From contig NZ_CP092473.1 of assembly GCF_014287515.2 (NCBI RefSeq), positions 3,569,501 through 3,633,500 of the forward strand: DNA of 64,000 nt, in the 5' to 3' direction. Made by a program: the position numbers and the translations under genes. Positions 15,660 to 25,334 of this stretch are shown piece after piece. The notes beneath the pieces are model-generated. The model had not been told where the DNA came from and made no database searches. It saw only the letters and a list, made by a program, of their open reading frames with translations. This DNA is from Roseburia rectibacter. GTDB lineage: Bacteria; Bacillota; Clostridia; Lachnospirales; Lachnospiraceae. Each line of letters starts with the position of its first letter. Positions within the stretch are counted from its first letter, which is position 1.

Positions 15660-18428
15660 ATGAATTATGGAAAGAAAAGTACGCAAAAGCGCGAAAAAGA
15701 ACTGATTTCCAAAAGTACCATGATTCGCAAAAAATTTTACGTGATTTTTTGTAAGTCGCTGCTTATATGTGTATTTGCCTTCATGGTGATCGGAGTATGT
15801 TCCGGTGTTGGAATCATTCGGGGAATCATTGCCTCCGCTCCAACAATTGATGATATCGTCGCTACTCCTACCGGTTTCTTATCCACGGTTTTAGATGCAA
15901 ACGGCAATCAGACTGCTACATTAGTGGCATCGGGATCTAACCGGCGTGCCGTTACGATTGATGAGATACCAAAAAATCTGCAGTATGCATTTGTTGCCAT
16001 TGAAGACGAGCGTTTTTATGAGCACAATGGTATTGATGTAACAGGTATCATCCGTGCCGGAGTAAAAGGTGTTGCATCCGGTTTTCATTTTTCAGAAGGT
16101 GCCAGTACCATCACACAGCAGCTTTTGAAAAATACCGTCTTTACCAGTTGGACAAGCGAATCCTCCATGGCAGACAAATTCGAGCGAAAGTTTCAGGAGC
16201 AATACCTCGCCCTGCAGCTGGAAAAAGTAGTAGATAAAGACTGGATATTAGAAAATTATCTGAATGCGATCAACCTCGGACAAAATACTTTAGGTGTCGG
16301 TGTTGCCTCGGAACGTTATTTTGGCAAGGATGTTTCTGATCTTACCTTATCGGAATGTGCCGTTTTAGCAGCTATTACGCAGAATCCTTCCAAATACAAC
16401 CCTATTACCAACCCACAGGAAAATGCCAAGCGCCGCATGAAAGTACTTAATAATATGAAAGATCAGGGTTATATTACCCAGGACGAATACGATGAAGCTG
16501 TTGCAGATAATGTTTATGACCGTATCCAGCTTGTCAACATCGAATCCGAAACCAACAGTATCAACTCATATTTTGTTGATGAACTGACTGATCAGGTCAT
16601 TCAGGATCTGGTAGAACAGAAAGGTTACACTGAGACACAGGCTTACAAGGCACTTTATCAGGGTGGACTTACGATCTACTCCACACAGGATCCGGAAATT
16701 CAGGCGATCTGTGATGATGAAGTAAATAATCTGGACAATTACCCGACTGCTCCAAAAGTATCGTTTTCCTATCGTTTATCTGTTCGCTCTGCCGACGGTT
16801 CCATATCAAATTACAGTGAACAGACGATGCTTTCCTACTATCAGTCTTCAAACAAGAGCTTTACGATCAATTTTAACTCGGAAGAAGAGGCTGCTGCTGC
16901 AATCGAGCAGTATAAAACTGACATCATGAAAGACGGTGATACGATCGTAAACGGAAGTGAAACAGTTACCTACACACTTCAGCCACAGGCAGCTCTTACG
17001 ATCATCGATCAGAGCACCGGAAATGTCAAGGCTTTGGTCGGCGGCCGCGGAGACAAAACCGCCAACAAGACTTTAAACCGTGCAGCAGACACCACAAGGC
17101 AGCCTGGATCTACATTTAAGATCATTGCTGCATATGCACCGGCACTTGATGCCGGCGGTCTGACACTTGCATCTGTTCAGGACGATGCGCCATATAATTA
17201 CGGCAGTGGACAAGGTGGTGCCGTCAACAACTATGATAACCGCTATCGCGGTTTCACAACACTGCGCGAAGCCATTACAGACTCTATCAATGTTGTTACC
17301 GTAAAAACCTTAGCACAAATTGGACCGTCTCTCGGATATGATTATATCTGTGATTTTGGCATCACAACCGTCGGTTTAGATGAAAGTTCCAACGAAACCT
17401 TAGCACTCGGCGGTCTGACACATGGTGTTACCAACTTAGAGCTTACGGCTGCTTATGCAACGATTGCGAACAGTGGAACTTACATTAAGCCAAAATTCTA
17501 CACCAAAATCTTAGATCATGATGGAAATGTATTGATCGATAATACCGAACCGATCTCCCATACTGTTTTAAAAGAAACAACTGCATGGCTTTTAACCGAT
17601 GCCATGAAGGATGTTATGACTCAGGGAACCGGTACTCCGGCTTATTTCGGAAGTTCAATGGCACAGGCAGGTAAATCCGGTACAACAACCAAAAACCGCG
17701 ATGCGCTTTTTGCCGGCTTTACACCATATTATACCTGTGTTGTATGGGGTGGATTTGACGATAACTCACCACAGTCCGGTGGTCAGACTACCTATCCGAA
17801 AAAGATCTGGAAAGCAGTTATGAGCCGTATCCATGAAAATCTGGAATATCAGGATTTCACAAAACCATCCAGTATCGTTACAGCTCAGGTCTGCAAGGAG
17901 TCCGGAAAACTGGCAATTGCCGGTGTCTGTGATGCAGATCCCCGCGGCAGCCGTGTATACACGGAATATTTTGCAGAGGGTACACAGCCTACGGAATATT
18001 GTGACCATCATATTGTTGCAAATATCTGTAACGCTTCCGGTCAGCTTGCCAGTGGTTACTGCCCGACAGATTCTATTTCCTCACGGGTATTCGTTATTGG
18101 CGGAACTGCCGGAACGGAAGATACTCCATATCTTCTGACGGATGATTTTAAAAATAATACCTGTACCTTGCACAATGAAGGCAACTCCACCTACCAGGGA
18201 ACTTCTGCTTTCTCCGCGGTCCCTGGAGTAAATAATGATAATTCCGGGGGAACACAGGCTCCTGCCGATAATACGCAGCAGACACAACCACCTGCAGAAA
18301 ATACCGGCAATGCTCCCGCAGATAACACCGGCGGCAATGCTTCTACAGATGGTTCCTCCGGCAATGATGCATCTAACAACACCAGCGGCGATGGTGGATG
18401 GAATATCGGAGATGCACCCATTCAGTAA
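15660..18428 (+). CDS. Class A penicillin-binding protein (PBP1A family)
   Basis: Bifunctional peptidoglycan synthase of 922 residues. One membrane anchor (about 27-52), a GT51 glycosyltransferase domain with EDERFYEHNGID and GASTITQQLLKN, then a transpeptidase with S484-T-F-K487 (RQPGSTFK), S542-I-N and K672-S-G-T in place of the usual KTG. The last 90 residues are an extracellular Asn/Gly/Thr/Pro-rich tail. GGAGA lies 8 nt before the ATG. Monocistronic and ends at the attL terminator. Confidence 0.95.
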   Translation: MNYGKKSTQKREKELISKSTMIRKKFYVIFCKSLLICVFAFMVIGVCSGVGIIRGIIASAPTIDDIVATPTGFLSTVLDANGNQTATLVASGSNRRAVTIDEIPKNLQYAFVAIEDERFYEHNGIDVTGIIRAGVKGVASGFHFSEGASTITQQLLKNTVFTSWTSESSMADKFERKFQEQYLALQLEKVVDKDWILENYLNAINLGQNTLGVGVASERYFGKDVSDLTLSECAVLAAITQNPSKYNPITNPQENAKRRMKVLNNMKDQGYITQDEYDEAVADNVYDRIQLVNIESETNSINSYFVDELTDQVIQDLVEQKGYTETQAYKALYQGGLTIYSTQDPEIQAICDDEVNNLDNYPTAPKVSFSYRLSVRSADGSISNYSEQTMLSYYQSSNKSFTINFNSEEEAAAAIEQYKTDIMKDGDTIVNGSETVTYTLQPQAALTIIDQSTGNVKALVGGRGDKTANKTLNRAADTTRQPGSTFKIIAAYAPALDAGGLTLASVQDDAPYNYGSGQGGAVNNYDNRYRGFTTLREAITDSINVVTVKTLAQIGPSLGYDYICDFGITTVGLDESSNETLALGGLTHGVTNLELTAAYATIANSGTYIKPKFYTKILDHDGNVLIDNTEPISHTVLKETTAWLLTDAMKDVMTQGTGTPAYFGSSMAQAGKSGTTTKNRDALFAGFTPYYTCVVWGGFDDNSPQSGGQTTYPKKIWKAVMSRIHENLEYQDFTKPSSIVTAQVCKESGKLAIAGVCDADPRGSRVYTEYFAEGTQPTEYCDHHIVANICNASGQLASGYCPTDSISSRVFVIGGTAGTEDTPYLLTDDFKNNTCTLHNEGNSTYQGTSAFSAVPGVNNDNSGGTQAPADNTQQTQPPAENTGNAPADNTGGNASTDGSSGNDASNNTSGDGGWNIGDAPIQ

Positions 18429-18496
18429 CTGAAAATATATTTTCATAATAAAGAATGCAGGCTTATCGTCGATTCGACAATGATTTCCCTGCACAA

Positions 18497-18561
18497 ACAG
18501 CAAAAACCCCGAAGTCACCTTCGGGGTTTTCACTGTTGATGTATATACTAACTAAGGGGAT
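18497..18561. repeat. attL-type direct repeat
   Basis: Left copy of the 65-bp repeat. It contains the PBP terminator and a short conserved tail ending ACTAACTAAGGGGAT. Confidence 0.9.
18503..18530. terminator. Terminator of the PBP gene, inside attL
   Basis: AAAACCCCGAAG and CTTCGGGGTTTT form an almost perfect stem with T-runs on both strands; it can act in both directions. Confidence 0.92.
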
Positions 18562-18715
18562 ACATTTTTTCGCATTTTCCTTAGTTTCTGATTTGATAAA
18601 AGCCTTTATTTTCGGCATTTTCTGATTATCTGTCGTTTTACTCTAAACTGAAATTCCCAGTCAGATTCCCAGACAAATTCCCAGACTATTTTCTGGCTGT
18701 CTTTCCATATCCGTT

Positions 18716-19051
18716 CTATTCAAAATGATATTCATCCTGACCTCCAAGTATTGTTTTCCAATCCTGCCTATCCTTTAAAACCCGCAAAACAAATACCTGT
18801 TTTTCAGCAATATCAACTGTAAAGAACACATTATATGTACCAAAGGATTTTATTCTGATTTCATATCCACGATATTCAAAACTTACCCCTCGATAACCAA
18901 ATGGAAAATTAGTCAGTCGCTGTACTTCTTTATCGTATTTATCAAGAAAATTCAGTGCCGCATCTATATTAGCAAATTTTCGCGCAATATATCCTGCCAA
19001 CCCTGTTACATCTTCTGACGCTTCCCTTGTCACACGTAACCTATATTGCAT
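18716..19051 (-). CDS. RelE/ParE family toxin
   Basis: 111 residues with the RelE/ParE-like order of two N-terminal helices (SEDVTGLAGYIARKFAN) and a C-terminal beta sheet ending in VLRVLKDRQDW. Toxins of this family cleave mRNA at the ribosome or poison gyrase; which applies is not clear. The start overlaps the stop of the antitoxin gene by 11 bp. Placed between the integrase and the left end of the element, where it would stabilise it. Confidence 0.85.
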   Translation of the reverse strand: MQYRLRVTREASEDVTGLAGYIARKFANIDAALNFLDKYDKEVQRLTNFPFGYRGVSFEYRGYEIRIKSFGTYNVFFTVDIAEKQVFVLRVLKDRQDWKTILGGQDEYHFE

Positions 19052-19205
19052 ATTCCTTTAACAACCTTTCGCGAATTTGTCTCATTGCTTCTTCATGTGG
19101 AATGGTATTCCCCTGTTCCATATCATCAATTCCTTTATCCAATTCACGAAAGAGTTTTTCTTCCTGCTCGCTATATTTTACAGTTTCCTGTGCTAATGGT
19201 GCCAT
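19041..19205 (-). CDS. Antitoxin partner of the RelE/ParE toxin
   Basis: 54 residues beginning MAPLAQETVKYSEQEEKLFR and ending RERLLKEYAI, rich in Glu and Lys, probably helical and unfolded when free. Translation of the toxin begins inside its last codons. The length, acidic composition and overlap are those of a type II antitoxin, although no DNA-binding motif is obvious. Confidence 0.75.
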   Translation of the reverse strand: MAPLAQETVKYSEQEEKLFRELDKGIDDMEQGNTIPHEEAMRQIRERLLKEYAI

Positions 19206-19286
19206 AAAATCACCCTATCCTTCCTTATAAAAATCACTATTGGTTTCTTTTATTATACTCTGATATCAGCCAAAAATCCATCATAA

Positions 19287-20474
19287 CTATTGCATAGACT
19301 TATCTCCCGCTTCTCTGCTCTGATAAAGATCTGATATCTTCATACTCTGCTTCCTAATATAGTCTGGCTGCAACTCCAAATAACGCATTGTCGTCTCAAT
19401 ACTCGTATGTCCGACATTTGCCTGCACTACCTCTAATGGCACACCTCTTGCCACCGCAATAGATACATACCCATGCCTCATAGCATGTATCCATATGTCC
19501 GGACAGTCGTTTCCATCGGCACGTATCTTCTCAACAATCCGATTGATGCTCTGTCTGACCGAACCGACATTTACGGGTTTTCCCTTAGTATTTACAAATA
19601 ATAAGTTTTCAAACTCACCCTTTATATCTTCTTGTATCGGTTCAACAATAATTTTTCGTAACTCCAACTGGCTTTTTATCGCTTCCTCTGCCTCTGGTAC
19701 TAAATAGATGTCCCGGATACTTTCCCGCGTCTTAGGTGTTTCTATATAAAACACCCCCTGCGTTGTTTTCTGCAAATTCTTGGTAACATGCAAAACATGG
19801 TTATCCCAATCAACATCACAGATCATTAAAGCTAAAGCCTCTCCAACCCTCATTCCTGTATAGAGCAGCAGTTTATATAAATTTGCATATAAACTTTTCC
19901 CCGCATACTGTAAAAACTGGTCTCTCTGCTCTTCCGTAAAACTTCTTTGCTGCTTTACCGGCAAGTTACTTGGTGCCTTTACCTTCGGGTATGGATTGTC
20001 ATCTGCCGAAAGCATACCACGCCTTACAGCTTCATTCAGCAGAGTACGCAGCATTTTTCTAACGTTATTCACTGTACCCTGTTTCATCTTTTTTTCTACA
20101 AGATGATTATATACTTTTTGGATATGATACGGCAAAAGATTTTTTAATTTTACCTTTCCAATAAAATCCTTCAAATAATAATCATACAAAAATCTGTACT
20201 GCTGCACGGTTGTCGGCTTTAATTCCGGGTGATACTCTCCTACATATAATTCAAAAAGTTCCTCTACCGTAATATTACTTTTCTTTTGTGGGGAAATGTG
20301 CATATCTATCTCATATAGCCTTTTCCGCAATCTTTTTTCTGCCTCTGCTTTCGTTTTCCCTGCAAAATAAATTCTTTCACCTTTATACACTTTATCGGCA
20401 TAGTAAATTTCCTTTTTCCTGTCATAATAAATATTTGCCGGTAATACAGTTTTTCCATCCTTATCAAAAGCCAT
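19287..20474 (-). CDS. int: Tyrosine-type site-specific integrase
   Basis: About 395 residues. N-terminal AP2-like arm-binding region, SAM-like core-binding domain (about 70-170) and C-terminal catalytic domain with Arg in TGMRVGEAL, the HAMRHG box (H-x-x-R) and the Tyr in TTMRYLEL. It should recombine the 65-bp terminator repeat. The start at 20474 (ATG) has GGAGG 8 nt upstream; the upstream TTG is less likely. Placed near attL, as is usual for such elements. Confidence 0.94.
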   Translation of the reverse strand: MAFDKDGKTVLPANIYYDRKKEIYYADKVYKGERIYFAGKTKAEAEKRLRKRLYEIDMHISPQKKSNITVEELFELYVGEYHPELKPTTVQQYRFLYDYYLKDFIGKVKLKNLLPYHIQKVYNHLVEKKMKQGTVNNVRKMLRTLLNEAVRRGMLSADDNPYPKVKAPSNLPVKQQRSFTEEQRDQFLQYAGKSLYANLYKLLLYTGMRVGEALALMICDVDWDNHVLHVTKNLQKTTQGVFYIETPKTRESIRDIYLVPEAEEAIKSQLELRKIIVEPIQEDIKGEFENLLFVNTKGKPVNVGSVRQSINRIVEKIRADGNDCPDIWIHAMRHGYVSIAVARGVPLEVVQANVGHTSIETTMRYLELQPDYIRKQSMKISDLYQSREAGDKSMQ

Positions 20475-20528
20475 ATTCAAATCCTCCCATGAAAAGAGGC
20501 AGAGTTTCCTCCGCCTCTTTCGTAACCT

Positions 20529-20735
20529 TTAGTAGCTGTTTTCCTCAATATACTCAAGGATTTTTTTCACATTAAATCTTAAAATCCTGCTACCTTCAAT
20601 ATCAATGCGTGCCCCTGCTGCAATGGCAACTTTCATGGCACTTGGTCTGCCTAATTGCAGCAGTTCACATAAACCCTCTACGTTCACAACTACTGGTAAT
20701 CCTTTTGTCTCTGTTATGCTTGTATCTGTATTCAT
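20529..20735 (-). CDS. Excisionase-like HTH protein
   Basis: 68 residues with an MerR-type HTH (VNVEGLCELLQLGRPSAMKV) and a small wing (RILRFNVKKILEYIEE). Directly upstream of the integrase, the normal place of xis. AGGAGG precedes the ATG. Confidence 0.78.
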   Translation of the reverse strand: MNTDTSITETKGLPVVVNVEGLCELLQLGRPSAMKVAIAAGARIDIEGSRILRFNVKKILEYIEENSY

Positions 20736-20750
20736 TCTTTTGTCCTCCTG

Positions 20751-22310
20751 TTATTTTGAATATAATTGTATTCCGCAGAAAGCTGACTGTGGGTTCATTC
20801 CGCTTTCACGACGCATCTTCCTGTGAACTAACCCCAACTGGTCTTCAAGATACCGCTTAAACTCATTCTGCTTAACATATGTTTCACCTTGTTCTATGCA
20901 AAAATTTATGTACTCTCGATACAAGTCTTCCATTAGTTCACCTTTGTTTTCTTCTGAAACCAAACAACAGTTTTGTATAAAATCATTTATCGTATCAATC
21001 TCTAATCCTCTCCACGCTCTGACTCGCTTCTCAATCTCCGGTGTTGTTGGAAACTGATAATGCCTTTTCATAAGTTTTCGAGCATACTTTAATGCATTTG
21101 ATACAACTGCGTCTTTTTCATCCAGCAATTCTCTCAGCAAATTTTCATTCTGATTTTCCCTGCTTACCGAATAATCAAATGGTAAAAATACCAAACGTTC
21201 CCAAAAAGCATCATCATCCTGTGTCAACTGAATTGGATGGTTAGAGGCAAATATGAATTTTGCCCGATTCTGATATTTAAACTGTTTCCGGTACTTTTCG
21301 TTCACGGTAATCAGATCTCCACCTGTCAACATTTTTAGTTTTGAGGCTGCTGCCACACTCACTTTAGAGTGTGGCAAATCAAGTGATATATTCACTGTTT
21401 TTCCGACCAACTGTCCAAGTGAAAATTCCCCATTCATATCGGAAAGTGCAATTGCACTGACACAACTTGAGTCAAACAATTTCTGAATAAAATGCCCGAA
21501 AAGACTTTTTCCACTATTGGATGCCTGCCCCATTACAAAAAATGCTTTAGCATCCATTGACTGTGTAAGAATATATCCCAACACCATCCACATCCGTTCT
21601 ATCAGCGTCTTATCTCCCTTTGTAACTTCGTCCAAAAATTTATCAAACGTTGGACATTTTTCATCTTCAACATAGGAAGCATTCACATAGGAAAACGAAA
21701 TGATCTCGGATGTATGTTTTTTTAATTCTTTTTCACGCAAATCATAAATACCATTTTTCAGTACCACAAAATTGGATATATTTTCTTCATCTGGTTTGAC
21801 TCTGATTTTAGAATCAGTAAGCAAATAATCGTACACATCAGAAAATAGCTTCAAAGTTTTTGCTCCATGCAATTCATCATCTACATTTTTCCGATAAAGT
21901 TCTATCAATCCCTCATTGTCTATAATCTGATAACAACGACCGTTGAAATAGTACAATGCCTTATCTAATGAAATGAGCCTTACACTTTTCTGTAATCGCT
22001 TTGCACATGCACTCATGGAAAGTGCTTCCCGCTGTGTACTTTTGGCATTATCAACCATTGGATTAACCAAAACGCTTCCTTTCAAGTGCTGAGAATTAGC
22101 AATTTCTGGTGCCGAATTAATATCTCTTCGAACTTCGTCTGTTTTTTGAACAGCATTTTTATAACGATATCCAACAACTTCGCTTATACGTTTTTTTTCC
22201 TCAAGTTCAATTTTTTTGCGACGGGTATCAGATTCCTCGCTTATTTCGGTTCTTTCGGCAGCAATGTCTAATATCTGTCTCATATATCTTTTATTATAGT
22301 TCGGTTGCAT
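20751..22310 (-). CDS. SF3 primase-helicase (D5/P4-like)
   Basis: 519 residues. Low-complexity N-terminal region, then a D5-N-like segment and an SF3 helicase domain with Walker A GQASNSGKSLFGHF at about 258-270, Walker B/C residues around TVNISLDLPHSKV and KFIFASNHPIQ, and a C-terminal winged-helix region. Phage and satellite proteins of this class initiate replication by unwinding an origin. No catalytic DxD primase motif is clear at the N-terminus. Its start overlaps the preceding gene by 17 bp. Confidence 0.85.
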   Translation of the reverse strand: MQPNYNKRYMRQILDIAAERTEISEESDTRRKKIELEEKKRISEVVGYRYKNAVQKTDEVRRDINSAPEIANSQHLKGSVLVNPMVDNAKSTQREALSMSACAKRLQKSVRLISLDKALYYFNGRCYQIIDNEGLIELYRKNVDDELHGAKTLKLFSDVYDYLLTDSKIRVKPDEENISNFVVLKNGIYDLREKELKKHTSEIISFSYVNASYVEDEKCPTFDKFLDEVTKGDKTLIERMWMVLGYILTQSMDAKAFFVMGQASNSGKSLFGHFIQKLFDSSCVSAIALSDMNGEFSLGQLVGKTVNISLDLPHSKVSVAAASKLKMLTGGDLITVNEKYRKQFKYQNRAKFIFASNHPIQLTQDDDAFWERLVFLPFDYSVSRENQNENLLRELLDEKDAVVSNALKYARKLMKRHYQFPTTPEIEKRVRAWRGLEIDTINDFIQNCCLVSEENKGELMEDLYREYINFCIEQGETYVKQNEFKRYLEDQLGLVHRKMRRESGMNPQSAFCGIQLYSK

Positions 22311-22824
22311 TACCTGCTTCCTCCTTGTTTTTTTCTACTTCCATCTGACTCTGAAGCGAAGTTTCAATCTGCCCGAGTATCCATTGCATCGCCTTATTAT
22401 CTTCATTTTGTATAGCGTTTATCATCTTTATTTCTTCACTCTTACTTGATGCCGCTATTAATGTAATTTCATTTTGAACCTGATAAAAAATAAGTACATT
22501 AATTTCTTCCCCCTCTGTATCCCCTAGACCAAAATTATAAATCCTTGCATCACTGCTATTTATATATAGCATCATTTTCTTCTGTTTTTTTATAACAAAT
22601 GCCATTTCTGCTATATTTTCCTTATTTTCTCCTTCCTTCCACTGATAGCAGAAAAACAGTTTTCCATCTTTCCACGCTATAACAATCAATGATGTTACTT
22701 TTTGTACATAATCCTCGTTTTTGCATATGTAATCGTTGTCCTTAACTAAAACTACCTCATATCCTCCCTTTCCTTTTACAGCATTTGTAATCCAGGTGTT
22801 AAATTTTTCTTCTGATTGTTTCAT
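22294..22824 (-). CDS. Unknown protein upstream of the SF3 helicase
   Basis: About 176 residues, not recognised. It has mixed alpha/beta composition with a beta-rich middle (KDGKLFFCYQWKEGEN, KKQKKMMLYINSSDAR) and no membrane segment. The ATG at 22824 has GAGGAG nine bases upstream; the longer frame to 22899 adds a hydrophobic stretch that is likely shadow. The 17-bp overlap with the helicase gene suggests a linked role in element replication. Confidence 0.6.
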   Translation of the reverse strand: MKQSEEKFNTWITNAVKGKGGYEVVLVKDNDYICKNEDYVQKVTSLIVIAWKDGKLFFCYQWKEGENKENIAEMAFVIKKQKKMMLYINSSDARIYNFGLGDTEGEEINVLIFYQVQNEITLIAASSKSEEIKMINAIQNEDNKAMQWILGQIETSLQSQMEVEKNKEEAGNATEL

Positions 22825-22922
22825 AGTGCTTTGCTCCTCTCTGATAAAGAAAGAATACACTAACTGTACGACCAATAGCACGGGTGCAAAACTAAACATT
22901 TTTCTCTTTTTTGTACCCTCAA

Positions 22923-23858
22923 CTAATTTATTTTCTCATTGTTACTTTCACCAAGAGACATCAGTAACTGTAACTGGCTTTTTTTATATTCATCTAATTT
23001 CAATGCATTTCCACATAAACTACCATTACACTCATCAATCAAGCGTCCTGCCTCTTCAAAAAAGAGCGCATTATTTTTATCATCTGTTGATAATCTCTTA
23101 ATTTTCTCCACCATATCTTCAAAGCTTTGAAGTTTTTCCATAAATTTCAAGTAAGGTACGCTGAATTTACACTGAATTATTCTTTTCACATCGGTGTCTT
23201 TTATTGACATATTTTCATTTTCCTTTAATCCCTTAAGTCCCTCTTCTACATTATCCCAAAAATATCCATCCGTATTCTTTACTACCCCCTCTTTTTTCTT
23301 CCAAGTTACTTCTCTATTTTCGTATGTATTCAATAAATAATTAAAAAACTCTATATTATGTAGAGATAATTTATAATTTTTCTCTTTTTTCAGCTTTTCT
23401 ATATTTTCTTCTCCCAAAATTATTTTTAACAACATCATTAATTCACGTCGTTTATTTCGTATATACGTGTCAATATTCTGCTGACTCTCCACCTCTAGTT
23501 CAACTTGCACTTGAATTATATTTAATATCTTTCTTAAAGCATTCACAATATCTTGTTCCTTTTCCTCCTCTGACACTTCCTGTATCGCTTTATCAATTAT
23601 ATCATCAGCCTCAGTAACAGGTATTTCTTGAAGGTTATAGCCAATTTGCTCTTCACATTTTAATTCTATTCTATTTTGATTTTCTTTTACTATAATCGTA
23701 TCTAAATGGTTAAGCATTTTCATTAAATATCTTATACGTAACATATCATCCATGGTAAATATCATTTCTTTTAATTTCTTTTTATCATCAAATATTTCTT
23801 CCAACCCATATACTTTACTGATTTTCCATCCTTTCAGTGTATCGTTCCACTGTTCCAT
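22923..23858 (-). CDS. Unknown coiled-coil-rich protein
   Basis: About 311 residues, very Lys/Glu-rich and predicted mostly helical, without signal, membrane or catalytic motifs that I recognise. The start at 23858 has AGGTGA 8 nt upstream; a GTG at 23870 gives four more residues. It lies between the serine recombinase and the replication genes. Function unknown. Confidence 0.6.
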   Translation of the reverse strand: MEQWNDTLKGWKISKVYGLEEIFDDKKKLKEMIFTMDDMLRIRYLMKMLNHLDTIIVKENQNRIELKCEEQIGYNLQEIPVTEADDIIDKAIQEVSEEEKEQDIVNALRKILNIIQVQVELEVESQQNIDTYIRNKRRELMMLLKIILGEENIEKLKKEKNYKLSLHNIEFFNYLLNTYENREVTWKKKEGVVKNTDGYFWDNVEEGLKGLKENENMSIKDTDVKRIIQCKFSVPYLKFMEKLQSFEDMVEKIKRLSTDDKNNALFFEEAGRLIDECNGSLCGNALKLDEYKKSQLQLLMSLGESNNEKIN

Positions 23859-23973
23859 ACCAATGCTCACCTTTTTCTACAACCTATAATAAATATTATG
23901 GTTTACCTTTCTTTTATTTTTATATATTAAAGAATATCACTAGTCTGGAACATTGGAACATCTATTTTTACAT

Positions 23974-24597
23974 TTATAAAGATTTAATCAGCTTATAAAA
24001 ACTGCTCTTCTTCATCCCTGTTAATCTCATAGCCTCCACTGCTGTTATCTCCCCTGCCTTCCATCTGTGAATAACCTCTTTCCAGTTATCCGGCTGTTTT
24101 ATACGCGGTCTGCCATATTTATCCCATTCACCTCTTGCCTTCATCTGTTCAATCCCTTCACGCTGTCTCTTTTCTTTTTTCTCAACCTCTGCCTGCGCCA
24201 TAGCCGCATATAGTTCAATCAGCATATGATTGACCGTTTCCAATATCATTTTCGCCATAGCATTGTCCATTTTAGACAAATCCTGCAACGTTGTAGGTAT
24301 CTCCAAGATCATTACCCGTATACCTCGATTTGCCAACATCCGCAGTTCTTCTACTGTATCCTTTTTATTTCTCCCCAACCGGTCTACCTCGGTGATTATC
24401 AACGTATCTCCTTCACGTAAAATATCATCCCTTAGTACCGTGTACCGGGGTCTGCTAAAATTCTTTCCTGTCTGTTGATCTGTATATATTTTTTCCAGTT
24501 TATAATGGTTATCTTTGCAAAACTCCGTTATCTCATTAATTCCTCTATCTAAATGCTGTTCCTTTGTTGATGTCCTATGATATCCATATGTTGCCAT
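23974..24597 (-). CDS. Serine recombinase (resolvase/invertase family)
   Basis: 207 residues. N-terminal catalytic domain with Ser10 in YHRTSTKEQ, a D-x-x-G-x-N-F segment and EVDRLGRN, then the long E helix and a C-terminal HTH (AVEAMRLTGMKKSSFYKL). The small size fits a resolvase/invertase rather than a large serine integrase. It may act on the inverted-repeat region immediately upstream. Presence together with a tyrosine integrase suggests a second role such as dimer resolution or inversion. Confidence 0.9.
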   Translation of the reverse strand: MATYGYHRTSTKEQHLDRGINEITEFCKDNHYKLEKIYTDQQTGKNFSRPRYTVLRDDILREGDTLIITEVDRLGRNKKDTVEELRMLANRGIRVMILEIPTTLQDLSKMDNAMAKMILETVNHMLIELYAAMAQAEVEKKEKRQREGIEQMKARGEWDKYGRPRIKQPDNWKEVIHRWKAGEITAVEAMRLTGMKKSSFYKLIKSL

Positions 24598-24625
24598 AAT
24601 TTTTCCTCCTGACCTTGCATTGTGG

Positions 24626-24724
24626 CAGTTAATTTTTTACGATGATTCAGTTTCTCTTTCTTCCATAGTTCAAGCGCAGTCCTTGCTTTGCGCTTGAACT
24701 GAATTAGCGTTAAAAAATTTACTG
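24626..24724. repeat. Large imperfect inverted repeat, candidate res site or origin
   Basis: Inner arms AGTTCAAGCGCA (24667-24678) and TGCGCTTGAACT (24689-24700) are perfect with a 10-nt loop. Outer arms 24626-24650 and 24699-24724 match at about four of five positions. No coding frame with a ribosome site crosses it. It lies directly upstream of the serine recombinase. Confidence 0.75.
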
Positions 24725-24765
24725 TTACAATTATAGTGATTCACTGTCCATAAATTTCTGCATAC

Positions 24766-24814
24766 AAAAAGAACGTCCACAAATCCTATTTGTATAGAAT
24801 TTCGAACGCTCTTT
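24766..24814 (-). terminator. Probable terminator of the small-gene operon
   Basis: Minus-strand AAAGAGCGT pairs with ACGTTCTTT around an inner ATACAAAT/ATTTGT helix, followed by a T-run. It lies about 90 bp after the stop of the 24907-25323 gene. Confidence 0.6.
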
Positions 24815-24906
24815 GTACTCTTTTTTGGTGTCTGCAAATGTATACTTTTATAAACCCGTATTGCTAAGTTCTATCCTTATGATATTCACAATCAGGACTT
24901 CTCTTG

Positions 24907-25323
24907 TTATTCATTCCAAACGCCTGCTATTCTAGGTAGCACATCTAATCTGCTACATCGAACAATTTCGTTTCTATCCTTATAATAATACTCAACCGGC
25001 TCTATGCCTTTCAATAAATCCTGCACCTTACTTTTACTTTTTACTGGCGTTGCCTGTAGATAGAAACACAATTTTTCCATTTGTTTCATTTCTGCTTGTG
25101 TAAATACCTTACCACATCCCCGGCAAACATATCTGTTATCGTTATCCTTTTCAGTCATGGCATATATCCGCACTCCAAGTGCCATATCTCCACTCCATCC
25201 AAAATGATAGCATATTCTTTTCTTGTGCTTAGAGTATTGAATTCCTGCTTTCGATAACTTTTTTTCCCGGCACTGTTCCTCCTCTTTCTTTCGTTTTCTT
25301 GCTTTTCTGCTTAATCTTTTCAT
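24907..25323 (-). CDS. Unknown basic zinc-ribbon protein
   Basis: 138 residues. Strongly basic N-terminus, one C-x2-C pair (VCRGCGKVFTQ) and a second pair of isolated Cys. Probably a small zinc-binding nucleic-acid-associated protein, but not recognised. Has GGAG upstream. Last gene of a leftward run of small genes in the element. Confidence 0.55.
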   Translation of the reverse strand: MKRLSRKARKRKKEEEQCREKKLSKAGIQYSKHKKRICYHFGWSGDMALGVRIYAMTEKDNDNRYVCRGCGKVFTQAEMKQMEKLCFYLQATPVKSKSKVQDLLKGIEPVEYYYKDRNEIVRCSRLDVLPRIAGVWNE

Positions 25324-25334
25324 TCTATTACTCC

